Shown: positions 50,921 to 60,294 of the stretch, one piece after another | Numbering within the stretch: position 1 is the stretch's first letter | How the letters are laid out: every line of letters starts with the position of its first letter | Assembly: GCA_039198225.1 (NCBI GenBank) | Contig: JBCCTQ010000010.1 | Span: forward strand, 40,615 to 104,614 | Source: JASJAR01 sp039198225 | GTDB taxonomy: Bacteria > Pseudomonadota > Alphaproteobacteria > Rhodobacterales > Rhodobacteraceae | Length of the DNA stretch: 64,000 nt | Direction of reading: 5' to 3' | Notes under the pieces: generated by a model | Databases searched by the model: none | What the model was told of the DNA's origin: nothing | Seen by the model: the letters and a program-made list of their open reading frames with translations, nothing else | Position numbers and translations under genes: made by a program

Positions 50921-52020
50921 GGATCACGCGCCTCAGCCTTTGGTCGGTCGATCTGACGAGCCATGCCACCTACTACATGGCCGAAGGAAAGACTTGCGCC
51001 ACGGTTGAGACGCACGTTTTGTGCCTTGAGACCGATACGGGGCTGAAGGGATGGGGAGAGGTCTGCCCGATCCCCCACTACCTTCCCGACTTTGCCAAGG
51101 GCGTACCAGCGACCATCGCCGAATTGGCGCCCGAGATCATTGGCATGTCCCCCTTCGGTGTGGACGCGCCGATGCGCAAGCTTGACGAGTTTCTCATTGG
51201 TCACCGCGCGGTCAAATCTATCGTTGATATCGCGCTTTGGGACCTCTTTGGGCAAGCCACTGGGCAGCCGCTCTATGCTCTGTTGGGCGGACGAACCCAA
51301 GATGACATGCCACTTTATCACTCGATCACCTGCATCGAACCTGCTGAGATGGGGCGCATTGCAAAGGATGCCTATTCCGCCGGTATCCGCCAATTTCAGG
51401 CCAAGCTCGGGGCCGATGCCAATTGGGAGGCGGATGCAGAACGCCTCATCAAGGTGCGCGAGGCGGTGGGGCCGGGCCCTTTGGTTTACGGTGACTGGAA
51501 TTGCGGCGCGACGAAACTCCAAGCCACGCGGACGGGCCGAGCGGTGGCGCATCTCGATGTGATGCTCGAACAACCTTGCAAAACGCTGGAGGATTGCGCG
51601 GCCGTGCGCCAAGCTACCGGGTTGCCGATGAAGATCGATGAATGCGCCTATGATTTGGCGACGCTCTTGAAAGCGGCTGAGCTTGGGTGCCTAGACGCTG
51701 TGGCATTGAAATTGTCCAAATTTGGTGGACTATCGGCAATGCACCGGGCGCGCGACCTCACCGTCCATCTTGGTGCCGAGATCTGCGCCGAATGCACCTG
51801 GGGCTCAGACATCGTAACCGCCGCTTCCCTGCATTTCGCAGCCTCTACCCCCCAAGGTAGCCTTCTCAATACCTGCGACCTCTCGGGTTATGTCGGTCCG
51901 CGAGTGGCACCCAATGGGCCGACCCGCACCAACGGAAGAATTGTGCCGCCCGAAGGCCCGGGCCTCGGTGTGACACCCGACCGAAGCGTTTTGGGCGCTC
52001 CCATTATGGAGATTGCGTGA
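50917..52020 (+). CDS. Enolase-superfamily enzyme 2, betaine-epimerase-like
   Basis: The 367-residue MR/MLE-type protein has catalytic Lys163 (FQAKLGAD) and Lys265 (VALKLSKFGGL) and metal ligands Asp193 (VYGDWNCG), Glu218 (LEQPCKTL) and Asp241 (KIDECAY). CTWGSDIVTAASLHFAAST near the C-terminus resembles the matching region of 4-hydroxyproline betaine 2-epimerase (HpbD) as I remember it, including the Lys163/Lys265 pair. Function as an epimerase on a betaine or N-methyl amino acid is likely but unproven. The aminotransferase gene overlaps its stop. Confidence 0.88.
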   Translation: MRITRLSLWSVDLTSHATYYMAEGKTCATVETHVLCLETDTGLKGWGEVCPIPHYLPDFAKGVPATIAELAPEIIGMSPFGVDAPMRKLDEFLIGHRAVKSIVDIALWDLFGQATGQPLYALLGGRTQDDMPLYHSITCIEPAEMGRIAKDAYSAGIRQFQAKLGADANWEADAERLIKVREAVGPGPLVYGDWNCGATKLQATRTGRAVAHLDVMLEQPCKTLEDCAAVRQATGLPMKIDECAYDLATLLKAAELGCLDAVALKLSKFGGLSAMHRARDLTVHLGAEICAECTWGSDIVTAASLHFAASTPQGSLLNTCDLSGYVGPRVAPNGPTRTNGRIVPPEGPGLGVTPDRSVLGAPIMEIA

Positions 52021-53294
52021 TGCAAAAGATCCTGACGCAAGCCCAATGGATTGACCGCGCGCACGCTGTGCTTCCGGCCGGAGGGTTTGGTAACTTTGAC
52101 CCCGGCATTCTGATTGCACGTGGCCAAGGCAGCCGCGTTTGGGATGAAGACGGCACCGAATACGTGGATTATTTGATCGGGTCAGGGCCGATGCTGCTCG
52201 GCCATGGGCACCCAGAAGTCGTCGAAGCGGTATTGGCCCAGCTTCGAAACGGAATGACGTTTTTTGCCAACAATGCCAGAGGCGTAGAGCTGGCGGAGGC
52301 CATTGTCGCGGCCGTGCCTTGTTGTGAACAGGTGCGCTTTGTTGCCTCGGGCGGCGAGGCGGATATGTACGCGATGCGGCTGGCCCGGGCCTATACGGGC
52401 CGCGACAAGATCCTGAAATTCGAAGGTGGCTACCACGGGATGAGCGCTGAGGCGCAAATGAGCCTGGCACCGGATGTCCATGTGAATTTTCCCCAGGCCG
52501 TGCCGGACAGCGCTGGCATCCCTCAATCCGTGGCAGATCAGATGCTCATTGCGCCGTTCAATGATCTTGCCGCCGTCGAGGCGCTGTTGGCCGAGCACCG
52601 CGACGTGGCTGCGATCATTGTCGAACCGCTCCAGCGGATCATCCCCGCAGAACCCGGGTTCCTTGGCGGTCTCCGTGAACTTTGCTCCAAGGCCGGGGTG
52701 CTATTGATCTTTGATGAGATCGTCACCGGGTTCCGCCTGGCCTATGGCGGCGCACAAGAGCGCTACGGCGTGGTTCCCGACATTTGTACGTTGGGCAAGA
52801 TCATCGGCGGCGGCTTTGCGGTTGCGGCACTAGGGGCCAGCGCCGACATTATGGGGCATTTCGACAAAGCAAAGGTTGGTGGAGACAAGTGGCTCATGCA
52901 ACTCGGGACGCTTTCAGGCAACCCGATTGCCGCGGCGGCGGGATTGAAGACCATGGAAGTTCTCTGCCGCGAAGGTACGTATGATCGGCTTCGGAAGATC
53001 GGGAGAGAGGTTTGGACGATGCAGTCGAGCGCTCTTACCGCGGCGGGGGTGGCCCACCATGTTGTCGGCGACGAGACTCTGTTCGATATCTACTTCACCG
53101 GCCAACCTTGCCGCGACTACCGAAGCGCGAGGCACGACCATCCAGGTGTTGCCGCGACTTATAATGCCGTGCTTCGTGAACATGGGATCTTCAAGTCACC
53201 AAGTAAGCTCTATCCCTCGCTCGCAATCACAGACCACGATATCGCGCTGACCAAGGCGGCTGTCGAGAATGCCGTGACGGCAATATCCGACTGA
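52020..53294 (+). CDS. Class III aminotransferase (glutamate-1-semialdehyde aminomutase-like)
   Basis: The 424-residue PLP enzyme has VDYLIGSGPMLLGHGHP, GGYHGMSAEAQMSL, LIFDEIVTGFRLAYGG (PLP-ring Asp) and CTLGKIIGGGFAVAALG with the Schiff-base lysine. It resembles HemL but its operon position points to catabolism. It would transfer or shift an amino group of an intermediate. Start is ATG at 52020 (TGATG) or GTG at 52017 (GTGA), both overlapping enolase 2. Family firm, substrate unknown. Confidence 0.9.
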   Translation: MQKILTQAQWIDRAHAVLPAGGFGNFDPGILIARGQGSRVWDEDGTEYVDYLIGSGPMLLGHGHPEVVEAVLAQLRNGMTFFANNARGVELAEAIVAAVPCCEQVRFVASGGEADMYAMRLARAYTGRDKILKFEGGYHGMSAEAQMSLAPDVHVNFPQAVPDSAGIPQSVADQMLIAPFNDLAAVEALLAEHRDVAAIIVEPLQRIIPAEPGFLGGLRELCSKAGVLLIFDEIVTGFRLAYGGAQERYGVVPDICTLGKIIGGGFAVAALGASADIMGHFDKAKVGGDKWLMQLGTLSGNPIAAAAGLKTMEVLCREGTYDRLRKIGREVWTMQSSALTAAGVAHHVVGDETLFDIYFTGQPCRDYRSARHDHPGVAATYNAVLREHGIFKSPSKLYPSLAITDHDIALTKAAVENAVTAISD

Positions 53295-53308
53295 TCCGGG
53301 GGCTAGGT

Positions 53309-53850
53309 TTGTCGGAGACCACGCAATCGCCGGACCCGATAATTGAATCGGAGCGTCTTCGCCTTCGTTCATTCCGGTCCGATGATAGGCACCAACTGCA
53401 TAGCGTTCTGGGCGATCCAGACGCCATGAGTTTCAATGACCACGGCATTCTCGATGAACGTGCTCAAATAAACTGGCTGGAACGTGCCATGCGTAAGGCG
53501 CCCCAATACGGCTCGCACGGATTTTGGCCGTTGAGCTCAAGGAAAATGACCGGTTCGTTGGATACATAAGTCTTTCCCGCGAACCGGGGCGCGTTCAATT
53601 GGGAGATGCTGAAATCGGATTTCGTTTCGCAAAGCGTGCTTGGGGCAAGGGATATGCAACAGAAGCCGGGAAAGCGGTCGTGCGACGGGTCAGAACTGCT
53701 AAGAGTGCGAAGCGCATTGTCGCCATAGTCGATCCCAACAACCTTCGCTCTGTGCGTGTGGTCACGAAGCTCGGCATGGTTATGGAGGGTGAGATTATGC
53801 TAGATGGTTATGATTATCCCGATCGCCTCTATGGGCTCGTTGTGACTTAA
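53309..53850 (+). pseudogene. GNAT acetyltransferase (RimJ/RimL-like) split by a single-base frameshift
   Basis: The first frame (53309-53569) encodes ESERLRLRSFRSDDRHQL and QYGSHGFW, then runs out. The second frame (53524-53850) continues at once with AVELKENDRFVGYISLSREP, FAKRAWGKGYATEAGKAVV (acetyl-CoA loop) and IVDPNNLRSVRVVTKLGM. Restoring one G in TTTTGGCC near 53526 would join them into a normal acetyltransferase of about 180 residues. It follows the aminotransferase gene by 14 bases. It is either a recently broken gene or a sequence error. Confidence 0.8.
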
Positions 53851-54518
53851 TTCCTCGAAACGCGTCGTAGGGGGTAAGGGCAACGTAGGTCGGTTTACGC
53901 CAGTAGCTCTACCGGTTCATGAGTTTCGAAAGGGAGGGACGCAAATGCAATGCCGTCATTGATCTGCTTGATCGCTCCGGTTCGTTAGGGATTGAGCACT
54001 GAGGACGCGGCTCGCTGACGTCGGTCCCATTCTCCAAGTCCCAGGCGGCCCGGAGGGCCACGTCCGCACACTAGCCAAAGTAGGACACCCTTTTCTCGAC
54101 GCTTAATTCCGCCTCCGGATGTAGCTTGCAGATGTCGCGCGTCCAAATCGCCGCCAATTTCTTGATTACCAACTGAATGCCCTCGGCAACGAGACATAAT
54201 GCATCCACCCGCTGAGTCTCCGGTCAATCCGACCAAAAAACGCTGTCAAAAGCTCCTGTCATTCCCTTGAAGATCTTGCTAGGGGCCGCCTCCTTCGAAG
54301 AGATAGGGGCGGGGAACCCGGCGCTGGTTTTTGGATCGGTGGCCGCGGATTGCCGCTGAGCTGCGGTTGTGCGGGGCGAAAAGGACTTGGCTTTGTCGTG
54401 CGAGGCTGGACCGCGCTGCGCAATAATTTCTGGAGGGCGGGGTTTCAGACAAGCGCCGAAGACCCGGTCATTGCAACACTGCCAGGGGCTTAATGCTAGC
54501 GGGGAAAGTTAGACGTGT
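53851..54518. other. Gene-free region
   Basis: About 670 bases at the end of the rightward operon. Short leftward frames in 53980-54250 give no recognisable protein and are broken by stops. I see no tRNA, complete insertion sequence or long repeat. It may hold decayed coding sequence. Confidence 0.4.
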
Positions 54519-55589
54519 TCACGCCGGCCTATGCTTGTCCATCAGGTAATCGGCCGTTAGCCAATCACCGGCGTTTCGCCATCCGCTGAGGTGGGCATCG
54601 AGGTGCGCGCTGATATTGGTCAATTGGGCATCGGATAGAGCTTGCTGCAATTGACCAATAACGCGAGGGAGATGGTTGAGATAGGACGGCTTTGCGTCGC
54701 GTTTGCAGAGCCGAACAAAGAGACCTGCAATGCGCGCGTGACGCTGGGCACCGAGAATATAGTAGCGTTTCAAAAAGTCCTGCTCGCCCGTCGAAGATGT
54801 AGCCTGCTTTGACAAGTAGCGCGCGAGCAACTGCGTTTCGAGACCCGGCGACAGATCCCGCCTAGCATCCTGGAGGAGTGAGACCAGATCGTACTCAATG
54901 GGGCCAATCAAAGCATCTTGAAAGTCCAATAATCCACAACGCTGGACACCTTCCCGGCTCTCAAGAAGCATGAGGTTGTCGACATGAAAGTCTCGCAAAA
55001 CCAGAGATTTATGACCAACCGGCGCCATATCTAATGCCTCTTTCCAAAGATCGAGGATCTCGACCTCAAACCTCTTCAGATCTGTGCCTGATAGAAATTC
55101 GGGAGCAAACCACTCGGTAAAAACGTGCAATTCTTCTATAAGCAGCGCGATATCGAACGCCGGCAGAGAGATGTTTGCCGCGTCGGGATGCGTTTGGATT
55201 TCCAAGAGCGCATCGACTGCAAATTCGTAGAGCATCGCCTCGCTGGTATTGCTATCGAGGCAGACTGAATAAGTAAGCGTCCCGAAGTCTTCAATGAGTG
55301 CCAGACCCGCGGCCGTATCGGAGCCGTGGATGTACGGCGCCGACACTCCGAGTGCTCGAAGATGGCGCGCAACTCTCGTAAAGGCCTCAAAGCTCGAAAT
55401 GTCAGCATGGTCATCCATCAAAAGGAGGCCTGAGTCCGGTACGCGGAAATACCTGCGTGTTGAGCAATCTGTTGCAAGTGGAGTCAGGTTTGCTCCAGCC
55501 AAACCGTGCCTTGCTAAGAAGCTCAACGCGTGAGGACTCGGCAAGTGCGTATGCCGCCGTTCTGCAAGATTATCGGGTTCCGAAGTCAT
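54519..55589 (-). CDS. Aminoglycoside-phosphotransferase-family kinase, AmgK-like
   Basis: The 356-residue kinase-like enzyme has ATDCSTRRYFRV (nucleotide loop), SLVLRDFHVDNLMLLE (catalytic Asp and Asn) and GLLDFQDALIGPIEYDLVSL (metal-binding Asp), with TYSVCLDS between. This matches the COG3178/AmgK group that phosphorylates N-acetylmuramate or GlcNAc at the anomeric position in peptidoglycan recycling. The usual neighbours tsaE and murU are absent, so the substrate may differ. It is a single gene with gene-poor flanks on both sides. Confidence 0.82.
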   Translation of the reverse strand: MTSEPDNLAERRHTHLPSPHALSFLARHGLAGANLTPLATDCSTRRYFRVPDSGLLLMDDHADISSFEAFTRVARHLRALGVSAPYIHGSDTAAGLALIEDFGTLTYSVCLDSNTSEAMLYEFAVDALLEIQTHPDAANISLPAFDIALLIEELHVFTEWFAPEFLSGTDLKRFEVEILDLWKEALDMAPVGHKSLVLRDFHVDNLMLLESREGVQRCGLLDFQDALIGPIEYDLVSLLQDARRDLSPGLETQLLARYLSKQATSSTGEQDFLKRYYILGAQRHARIAGLFVRLCKRDAKPSYLNHLPRVIGQLQQALSDAQLTNISAHLDAHLSGWRNAGDWLTADYLMDKHRPA

Positions 55590-55819
55590 CGGATCATGTA
55601 TACCCTTTTTTGACCGTTTCTGAAGCGGTTCAGCTAGCGTTCTAGGCCTTGGGAAAGAAGGCAGCGATGCCGGGTGTGGCGCTTTGCAGACAATTGACGT
55701 GACAAGTCGATGCTCTGCCGGAGCACTTTAAAGCTTGCATTTGCTGCGAGGATCCAAACCTAACCTAAACAGAGAATAAATATGCGGACAAAACAGAACA
55801 TTGTCGGTAAGTGACGCCG

Positions 55820-56794
55820 TCACCCAAGTCCCTCAGCGGCCCAGACCATGTCGATCATCTCCTGCGTTCCGCGACTGAATTCCAGAGGGCATGGATACTC
55901 CGTGCCCTCTGTGATCGAATGCCCGAAGTTCTCCACTTGCAACACGTAGTGATTTACCCCCGGCCAACGCGTTGTCTCGATCACCATCCCGCTACGCTCA
56001 AGCTCAAGCTCGGCTTGGCCAAAGACACCGGCATTGAATGGGCATGTCAGCGTTATGACGCCCTCTTCGCCGTGAAAAGTCACGTACTGCCTGTTATACA
56101 TCCGCATAGATGTAACTGAGCTGTGACGGAATGACGGAAAGTCGGCGATGACATGAGCAAATACGTCAACCCCTTTTTCGCGTCTGATCTGCGCCTCCAC
56201 TGAGATCGGGTCTTCACCAGTGACAAAACGTGCTGAACCGAACGTATAGACACCGATATCGGGCAGGCTGCCCCCGCCGGTCTCCGGCTTATTGCGGATA
56301 TTTTCGAGATCAGACCGGTTGTCATAGGTAAAGACGCTATCAACCAGCACCAATCGCCCGATCGCACCGGCTTCGTAGAGCGCCTTCGCGTGAAGCCATT
56401 GTGGGTGATGCACGATCATAAATGCCTCAGCCGCCAAAAGGCCCGTCGCGTCGCGACGCTCGATCACCGCATCGAAGTCCGCCGCTCGCATGGCGAGCGG
56501 TTTTTCGCAAAGCACATGTTTACCCGCATCCAGGGCTTTGAGTGTCCATGCGACATGCAAGTGGTTGGGAAGCGGTACGTAAACAGCGTCGATCTCGGGA
56601 TCGGCCAAGATTGCCTCATAGCCGGCGTGAACCTTGAGGTCCGGCTGAAGGAGCTGAAATGCGGCAGCCTTTTCGGGAGAAGACGTCGCCAGCGCCGCCA
56701 GCTTTGCACCGGACGCTGCCTGAATTGCCGGAGCCATTTGCTCCTTTGCAAAATTTGAGGCGCCAAGAATGCCCCAGCGAATTGGATTGGTCAC
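55820..56794 (-). CDS. Gfo/Idh/MocA-family oxidoreductase
   Basis: The 324-residue protein has IRWGILGASNFAKE (nucleotide binding), VPLPNHLHVAWTLKAL, LCEKPLAMR with the catalytic lysine, EAFMIVHHPQW, and GGGSLPDIGVYTFGSARF with the second-domain conserved residues. It is nearer the dihydrodiol/xylose dehydrogenase-like branch than IolG. GTG at 56794 is chosen because GGAGG stands six bases upstream; the frame is open to a TTG at 56821. Substrate unknown. It is flanked by about 230 and 300 bases without genes. Confidence 0.88.
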   Translation of the reverse strand: MTNPIRWGILGASNFAKEQMAPAIQAASGAKLAALATSSPEKAAAFQLLQPDLKVHAGYEAILADPEIDAVYVPLPNHLHVAWTLKALDAGKHVLCEKPLAMRAADFDAVIERRDATGLLAAEAFMIVHHPQWLHAKALYEAGAIGRLVLVDSVFTYDNRSDLENIRNKPETGGGSLPDIGVYTFGSARFVTGEDPISVEAQIRREKGVDVFAHVIADFPSFRHSSVTSMRMYNRQYVTFHGEEGVITLTCPFNAGVFGQAELELERSGMVIETTRWPGVNHYVLQVENFGHSITEGTEYPCPLEFSRGTQEMIDMVWAAEGLG

Positions 56795-57095
56795 TGTTTT
56801 CCTCCGAACTGCTTGAGCCAACCTAGCGCGGCTGGACGCCGATGGCCAAGCATGCCGGCCTGGTAGTTTAAGCGCTGTTCTAAAAAGGCCCTTCCTCAGT
56901 CGGAAATAAAAGGGAAAATAGGTAAGCTTCCAAAGCAGCTTCGTGTTTGGTCCTCGACGGGGCCCCTAGAAGTCAAATTTTGCAATGGGTGAAAAAACGC
57001 TGACTATGGTGGCCTTGTGCTTAGAATGTTCTGGGCATTGAGCGGCGGCGTGAAGCGTCCTTTTGACCGGCAGCACCACTAATTGGTCTAGCAAC
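56795..57095. other. Intergenic region
   Basis: About 300 bases between two leftward genes. It should carry the promoter of the Gfo/Idh gene. No repeat or RNA gene is visible. Confidence 0.4.
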
Positions 57096-58034
57096 TCAAC
57101 TGGCCAGTGATTGCAATTCCAAGAGCGCGCATAAACAGCTCTGCAAACAGGCATCGTTGTGCCGGTCGAACATGGGAAAATGGGTAAAGCCCTGCATGCC
57201 GTTCGGACGTCTTACGCGCCTGATGGGAGTGCGCGAATGAGCCAATAATTGAGCCCAAAGCTCCCAGTAATCCTTGCGCTTCTGCCAATGGGGCGCAGAG
57301 TCGAGGAAACCGCCACTAAAAAGAACTGTGGGGATGTCCTTTAAAGTCTCTGGGTCGTCCAAAATGGTCGAAGGTCCGATGCCAATTAATCCTGCAAAGC
57401 ACTCTGGGACACGCCTTGCGGCATCCAGGGTGATTTCTCCGCCTTGACTGTGGCAGATTACGACGGCCGGGCCCATGCGTTGCAGGACCGCCACCAAAGC
57501 CTCGACATGCAGCGACGTCGTTGTGAGCCAGCGCGGCACCATCATTCGCGAAAATGCGTCGAATGCGTGAATCGGAAAGAGTGAGGCCGGAAAGCGCGTT
57601 CGCGTGACAAAGCCTTCCGGTGTGCCGATGCGGAAGATGCCCCGAGCCTCTTCTTGTGACCGAGAGATCGGGTCGCCGTCCCATATGCCTGAGGCAAAAC
57701 CGCTGCGGCCGCGCTCTACGTTGTCTATGACGTGCACTTCGTAGCCTTGAGCGACCAGCAGATTCAGCCAGCCGGGCCGACCATCCGGCGTTGTCTCCCA
57801 CGTGCTCCTATGCATCCCGCCGCCATGGACAAGAACAACTGGTAGCGCGGTGTTTCGCGCTTCCGGGATGAAATACTGGACATAGTTTTGCTCGACCGCG
57901 AAATGCCCCCGCGGGTCAAAAGTATACCTGGCCGAACGAGTGAAAGATACCTCGCGGCGCGCGCCTTCCGAAATCTCAATCACGCGCCCTCCGACGGTAT
58001 AGATGCCGAAGTCGCGCAAGGCGTAGCTCACCAC
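57096..58034 (-). CDS. Alpha/beta hydrolase
   Basis: The protein of about 312 residues has VVLVHGGGMHRSTWETTPDG (oxyanion region), VIDNVERGRSGFASG, ICHSQGGEITLDAA with the nucleophile Ser, IGIGPSTILDD and GFTHFPMFDRHN near the C-terminal histidine. It belongs to the esterase group with a W-E-T-T-P-D-G-R motif after the oxyanion loop. The start is uncertain: two adjacent GTG codons at 58034 and 58031 are the first candidates after the MetE-like gene ends. It is the last gene of the leftward operon that begins with the broken TRAP genes. Confidence 0.8.
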   Translation of the reverse strand: MVSYALRDFGIYTVGGRVIEISEGARREVSFTRSARYTFDPRGHFAVEQNYVQYFIPEARNTALPVVLVHGGGMHRSTWETTPDGRPGWLNLLVAQGYEVHVIDNVERGRSGFASGIWDGDPISRSQEEARGIFRIGTPEGFVTRTRFPASLFPIHAFDAFSRMMVPRWLTTTSLHVEALVAVLQRMGPAVVICHSQGGEITLDAARRVPECFAGLIGIGPSTILDDPETLKDIPTVLFSGGFLDSAPHWQKRKDYWELWAQLLAHSRTPIRRVRRPNGMQGFTHFPMFDRHNDACLQSCLCALLELQSLAS

Positions 58035-58084
58035 AAGTGTTCCGGCGCCAATTCCGCGCCCGCGCGGAGCGCCCGCGGTTTTTC

Positions 58085-59203
58085 TCAAACGATGCTTTCG
58101 ATTACGGGATTGTTGGGCCCCGCAAAAGTCGCAAACCCGCAATCGGTCGAGGCAATCACGCGTTCTCGCCCCACCGCGTCCGGCCACCATGCGATCCGCT
58201 GCGCAACAAGGCGTGGGCTCTCCACAAAGTTTGTCGTCCTATCTATAACGCCGGGAAAGAGGACCTTGCCTTCCGGCAACCCCAGACGCTTGATGTCCTC
58301 CCATTCGTGCGCATGGGCGGGATTGGCGCTATCGACCAAGAGCCCGTATGGCCGCGCCTTGATAACCACCGGATGGAGCGCGTCGAGAGGAATGTCGTGG
58401 GTATGCGGGCCTTCGTAATTGCCCCAGCAGATGTGCATGCGCATGGCTTCAGGCGCAATGTTGCGGGTGGCTTGGTTTAGCGCATCAACATTGCGCTCGG
58501 CGATCTTCAGAAATTCCTCTTGGTCAAGGTCCTGGTATTGGTTGTGCCGGGCTGAACCAAAGTCGGGCGCATCAATATGTAGGATGAAACCCGCTGCGGC
58601 TATTGCCTCGTATTCAACGGCCATGGCGTCGGCAAGATCGGCGATATAGGCCTCTTCATCGCCGTAATGCATATCGGGCACAAAATTTGCCAGCACCCCG
58701 GGCGATGCCGAATTGACGAAAGCCTCTTCGATCCCGCGGACCTCACAGGCCGCTCGTAGGTTTTTTAGGCCCGTTCTCAATGGCTCATTATCGCGATAGG
58801 TGACCGGACCGATCGCCGCCGGAGGCTTAGCCCGATCGAACCAGCTTATGCCCTGGTTGATGCGCGCGGTGCGTTCGACCATGACTGGGCGGTCCATCAG
58901 GTCACGGTGCTGGGCCGTCCTGGGCAGTTCTTTTTCCGGGGGCTTTGGTCCAACGTCATTCAGCCGGTCGCGGATATAAAGCGTATATGAGGTTTTGGAG
59001 TTCTCGCCGTCGTTTACGATGTCCACGCCCGTTGCGATCTGTGCCGCGACGACGTCGTTAATGGCCTGGGAAATCCGAGCCTGGACGACCGCATTATCGA
59101 TCTCTTCACCCGTCTCCTTGGCCCCCCGCATATCCAAAAGGTCTTGTGGGCGCGGCAAGGACTCCACATGGGATGTCAGAATGCGATCTCTGCTAGGCCG
59201 CAT
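58085..59203 (-). CDS. Cobalamin-independent methionine synthase C-terminal-like (MetE/UROD family) enzyme
   Basis: The 372-residue protein corresponds to the catalytic half of MetE. It starts TSHVESLPRPQDLL, has DIVNDGENSKTSY, ILHIDAPDF, HICWGNYEGPHTHDIP (zinc His and Cys) and STDCGFATF (final zinc Cys). Stand-alone proteins of this kind move methyl or alkyl groups between a thiol and a carrier, or split such bonds, rather than make methionine. ATG at 59203 has GGAGAT upstream. It lies between the TRAP genes and a hydrolase, so it probably acts on an imported thioether or methylated compound. Confidence 0.85.
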   Translation of the reverse strand: MRPSRDRILTSHVESLPRPQDLLDMRGAKETGEEIDNAVVQARISQAINDVVAAQIATGVDIVNDGENSKTSYTLYIRDRLNDVGPKPPEKELPRTAQHRDLMDRPVMVERTARINQGISWFDRAKPPAAIGPVTYRDNEPLRTGLKNLRAACEVRGIEEAFVNSASPGVLANFVPDMHYGDEEAYIADLADAMAVEYEAIAAAGFILHIDAPDFGSARHNQYQDLDQEEFLKIAERNVDALNQATRNIAPEAMRMHICWGNYEGPHTHDIPLDALHPVVIKARPYGLLVDSANPAHAHEWEDIKRLGLPEGKVLFPGVIDRTTNFVESPRLVAQRIAWWPDAVGRERVIASTDCGFATFAGPNNPVIESIV

Positions 59204-59266
59204 TGGCCGATCTCCAACTAAGGAAGGGCCGGTGCCGCCCGTCAAAACAGGCAGCACCGAACAGGA

Positions 59267-60282
59267 TCAATTGAGCGAAGAGAGCGTCTGATACTCGTTG
59301 TAGCTGGCCGCAAAGGCGTGGTAGCTTTCGATGACCCTTTTAAACATCGGATCTTCGGCAGATTTCTCTGCATAGAGTTCATCCGCCGCGGCACGGAGCG
59401 CATCCAATACGCTGTCAGGGAAGCATTTGACCTCGACGCCATTTGCGCGGAACTCTTCCAGGATGGGGCCTTGTGCACCCGCTGCGATGCCCATCGCATC
59501 AAGACTCGCATCCGAGCAGGACACTTCGATCGCGGTCCGTTGATCGTCGGTCAAGGCATCCCATTTGTCGTTGTTCATATAGAATTCGATGAAGCCCGCG
59601 GGTTGGTGCCAGCCAGGGAAGGAATAGTGCTTGGCCACCTTGTCGAAGCCCAAAAGCTCATCGACCAGTGGGAAACTCAGCTCAGTAGCATCCAACCGCC
59701 CGGTCTCAAGCGAAGTCGAAATTTCGCTTGCCGGCAGCGACCTCGCGTTTGCTCCCAGTTTACCCAGAATGGCTCCGCCGAGCCCGCCAATGCGGATATT
59801 TAAACCCTGCAAATCCTCGGGATCTTCAATAGGTTGGTGTACCATCCCCTGCCTCAGACAGGATCATGTCGCAGGCCATTGGGACCAGATTGTAGGGCTC
59901 ATAAATTTCGCGCCACAGCTCCAGCCTACCTCCGTGGTGGAGCCAACTGATATAAGATAGCGGATCACCCCCAAAAAGGCACCGAACCGAAAAGGGCTGC
60001 AGCCGGTTCCTTGCCCGAGGCATAGGCGGCGTATGACCAGGCCGCGTCAATCGCCCCGCTCTAGACATTGTCGAAAATTTCAAACGGGGGAGAAAGCTCG
60101 CCCGCCAGCAGGTAGTTAAGGTTCACCTCGCCATTCGTCAGGGCGGATACATTGGCGACAAAACGCTTTGCCGTGGGGTCGAGCACCGGCAAGCCGCCAA
60201 AGGCGCTTTGAAGGTTGAAATCCGCGGCCATCGCGGGCGCGGCATGAGCTGCAAAAGCGGCAGCAATGAGTGTCTTTCGCAT
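59267..60282 (-). pseudogene. TRAP binding protein (DctP) broken by one stop and two single-base shifts
   Basis: The frame starts with a signal peptide (ending AMAA) and DFNLQSAFGG, then meets TAG at 60063-60061 in FDNV-stop-SGAIDAAW, where a Q (CAG) is expected. Further on, an extra T in a T5 run near 59975 and an extra G in a G4 run near 59847 shift the frame. After these, the family segments LQGLNIRIGGLGGAILGKLG and SFPGWHQPAGFIEFYMNN are read. Corrected, it would be a normal DctP of about 336 residues. As written it is not functional. Confidence 0.85.
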
Positions 60283-60294
60283 ATGTTTCTTCCC

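Noticed and set aside
53851..54518. Possible insertion-sequence remnant or transposase
   Set aside because: No terminal repeats, target duplication or transposase motifs could be seen; short frames are broken.
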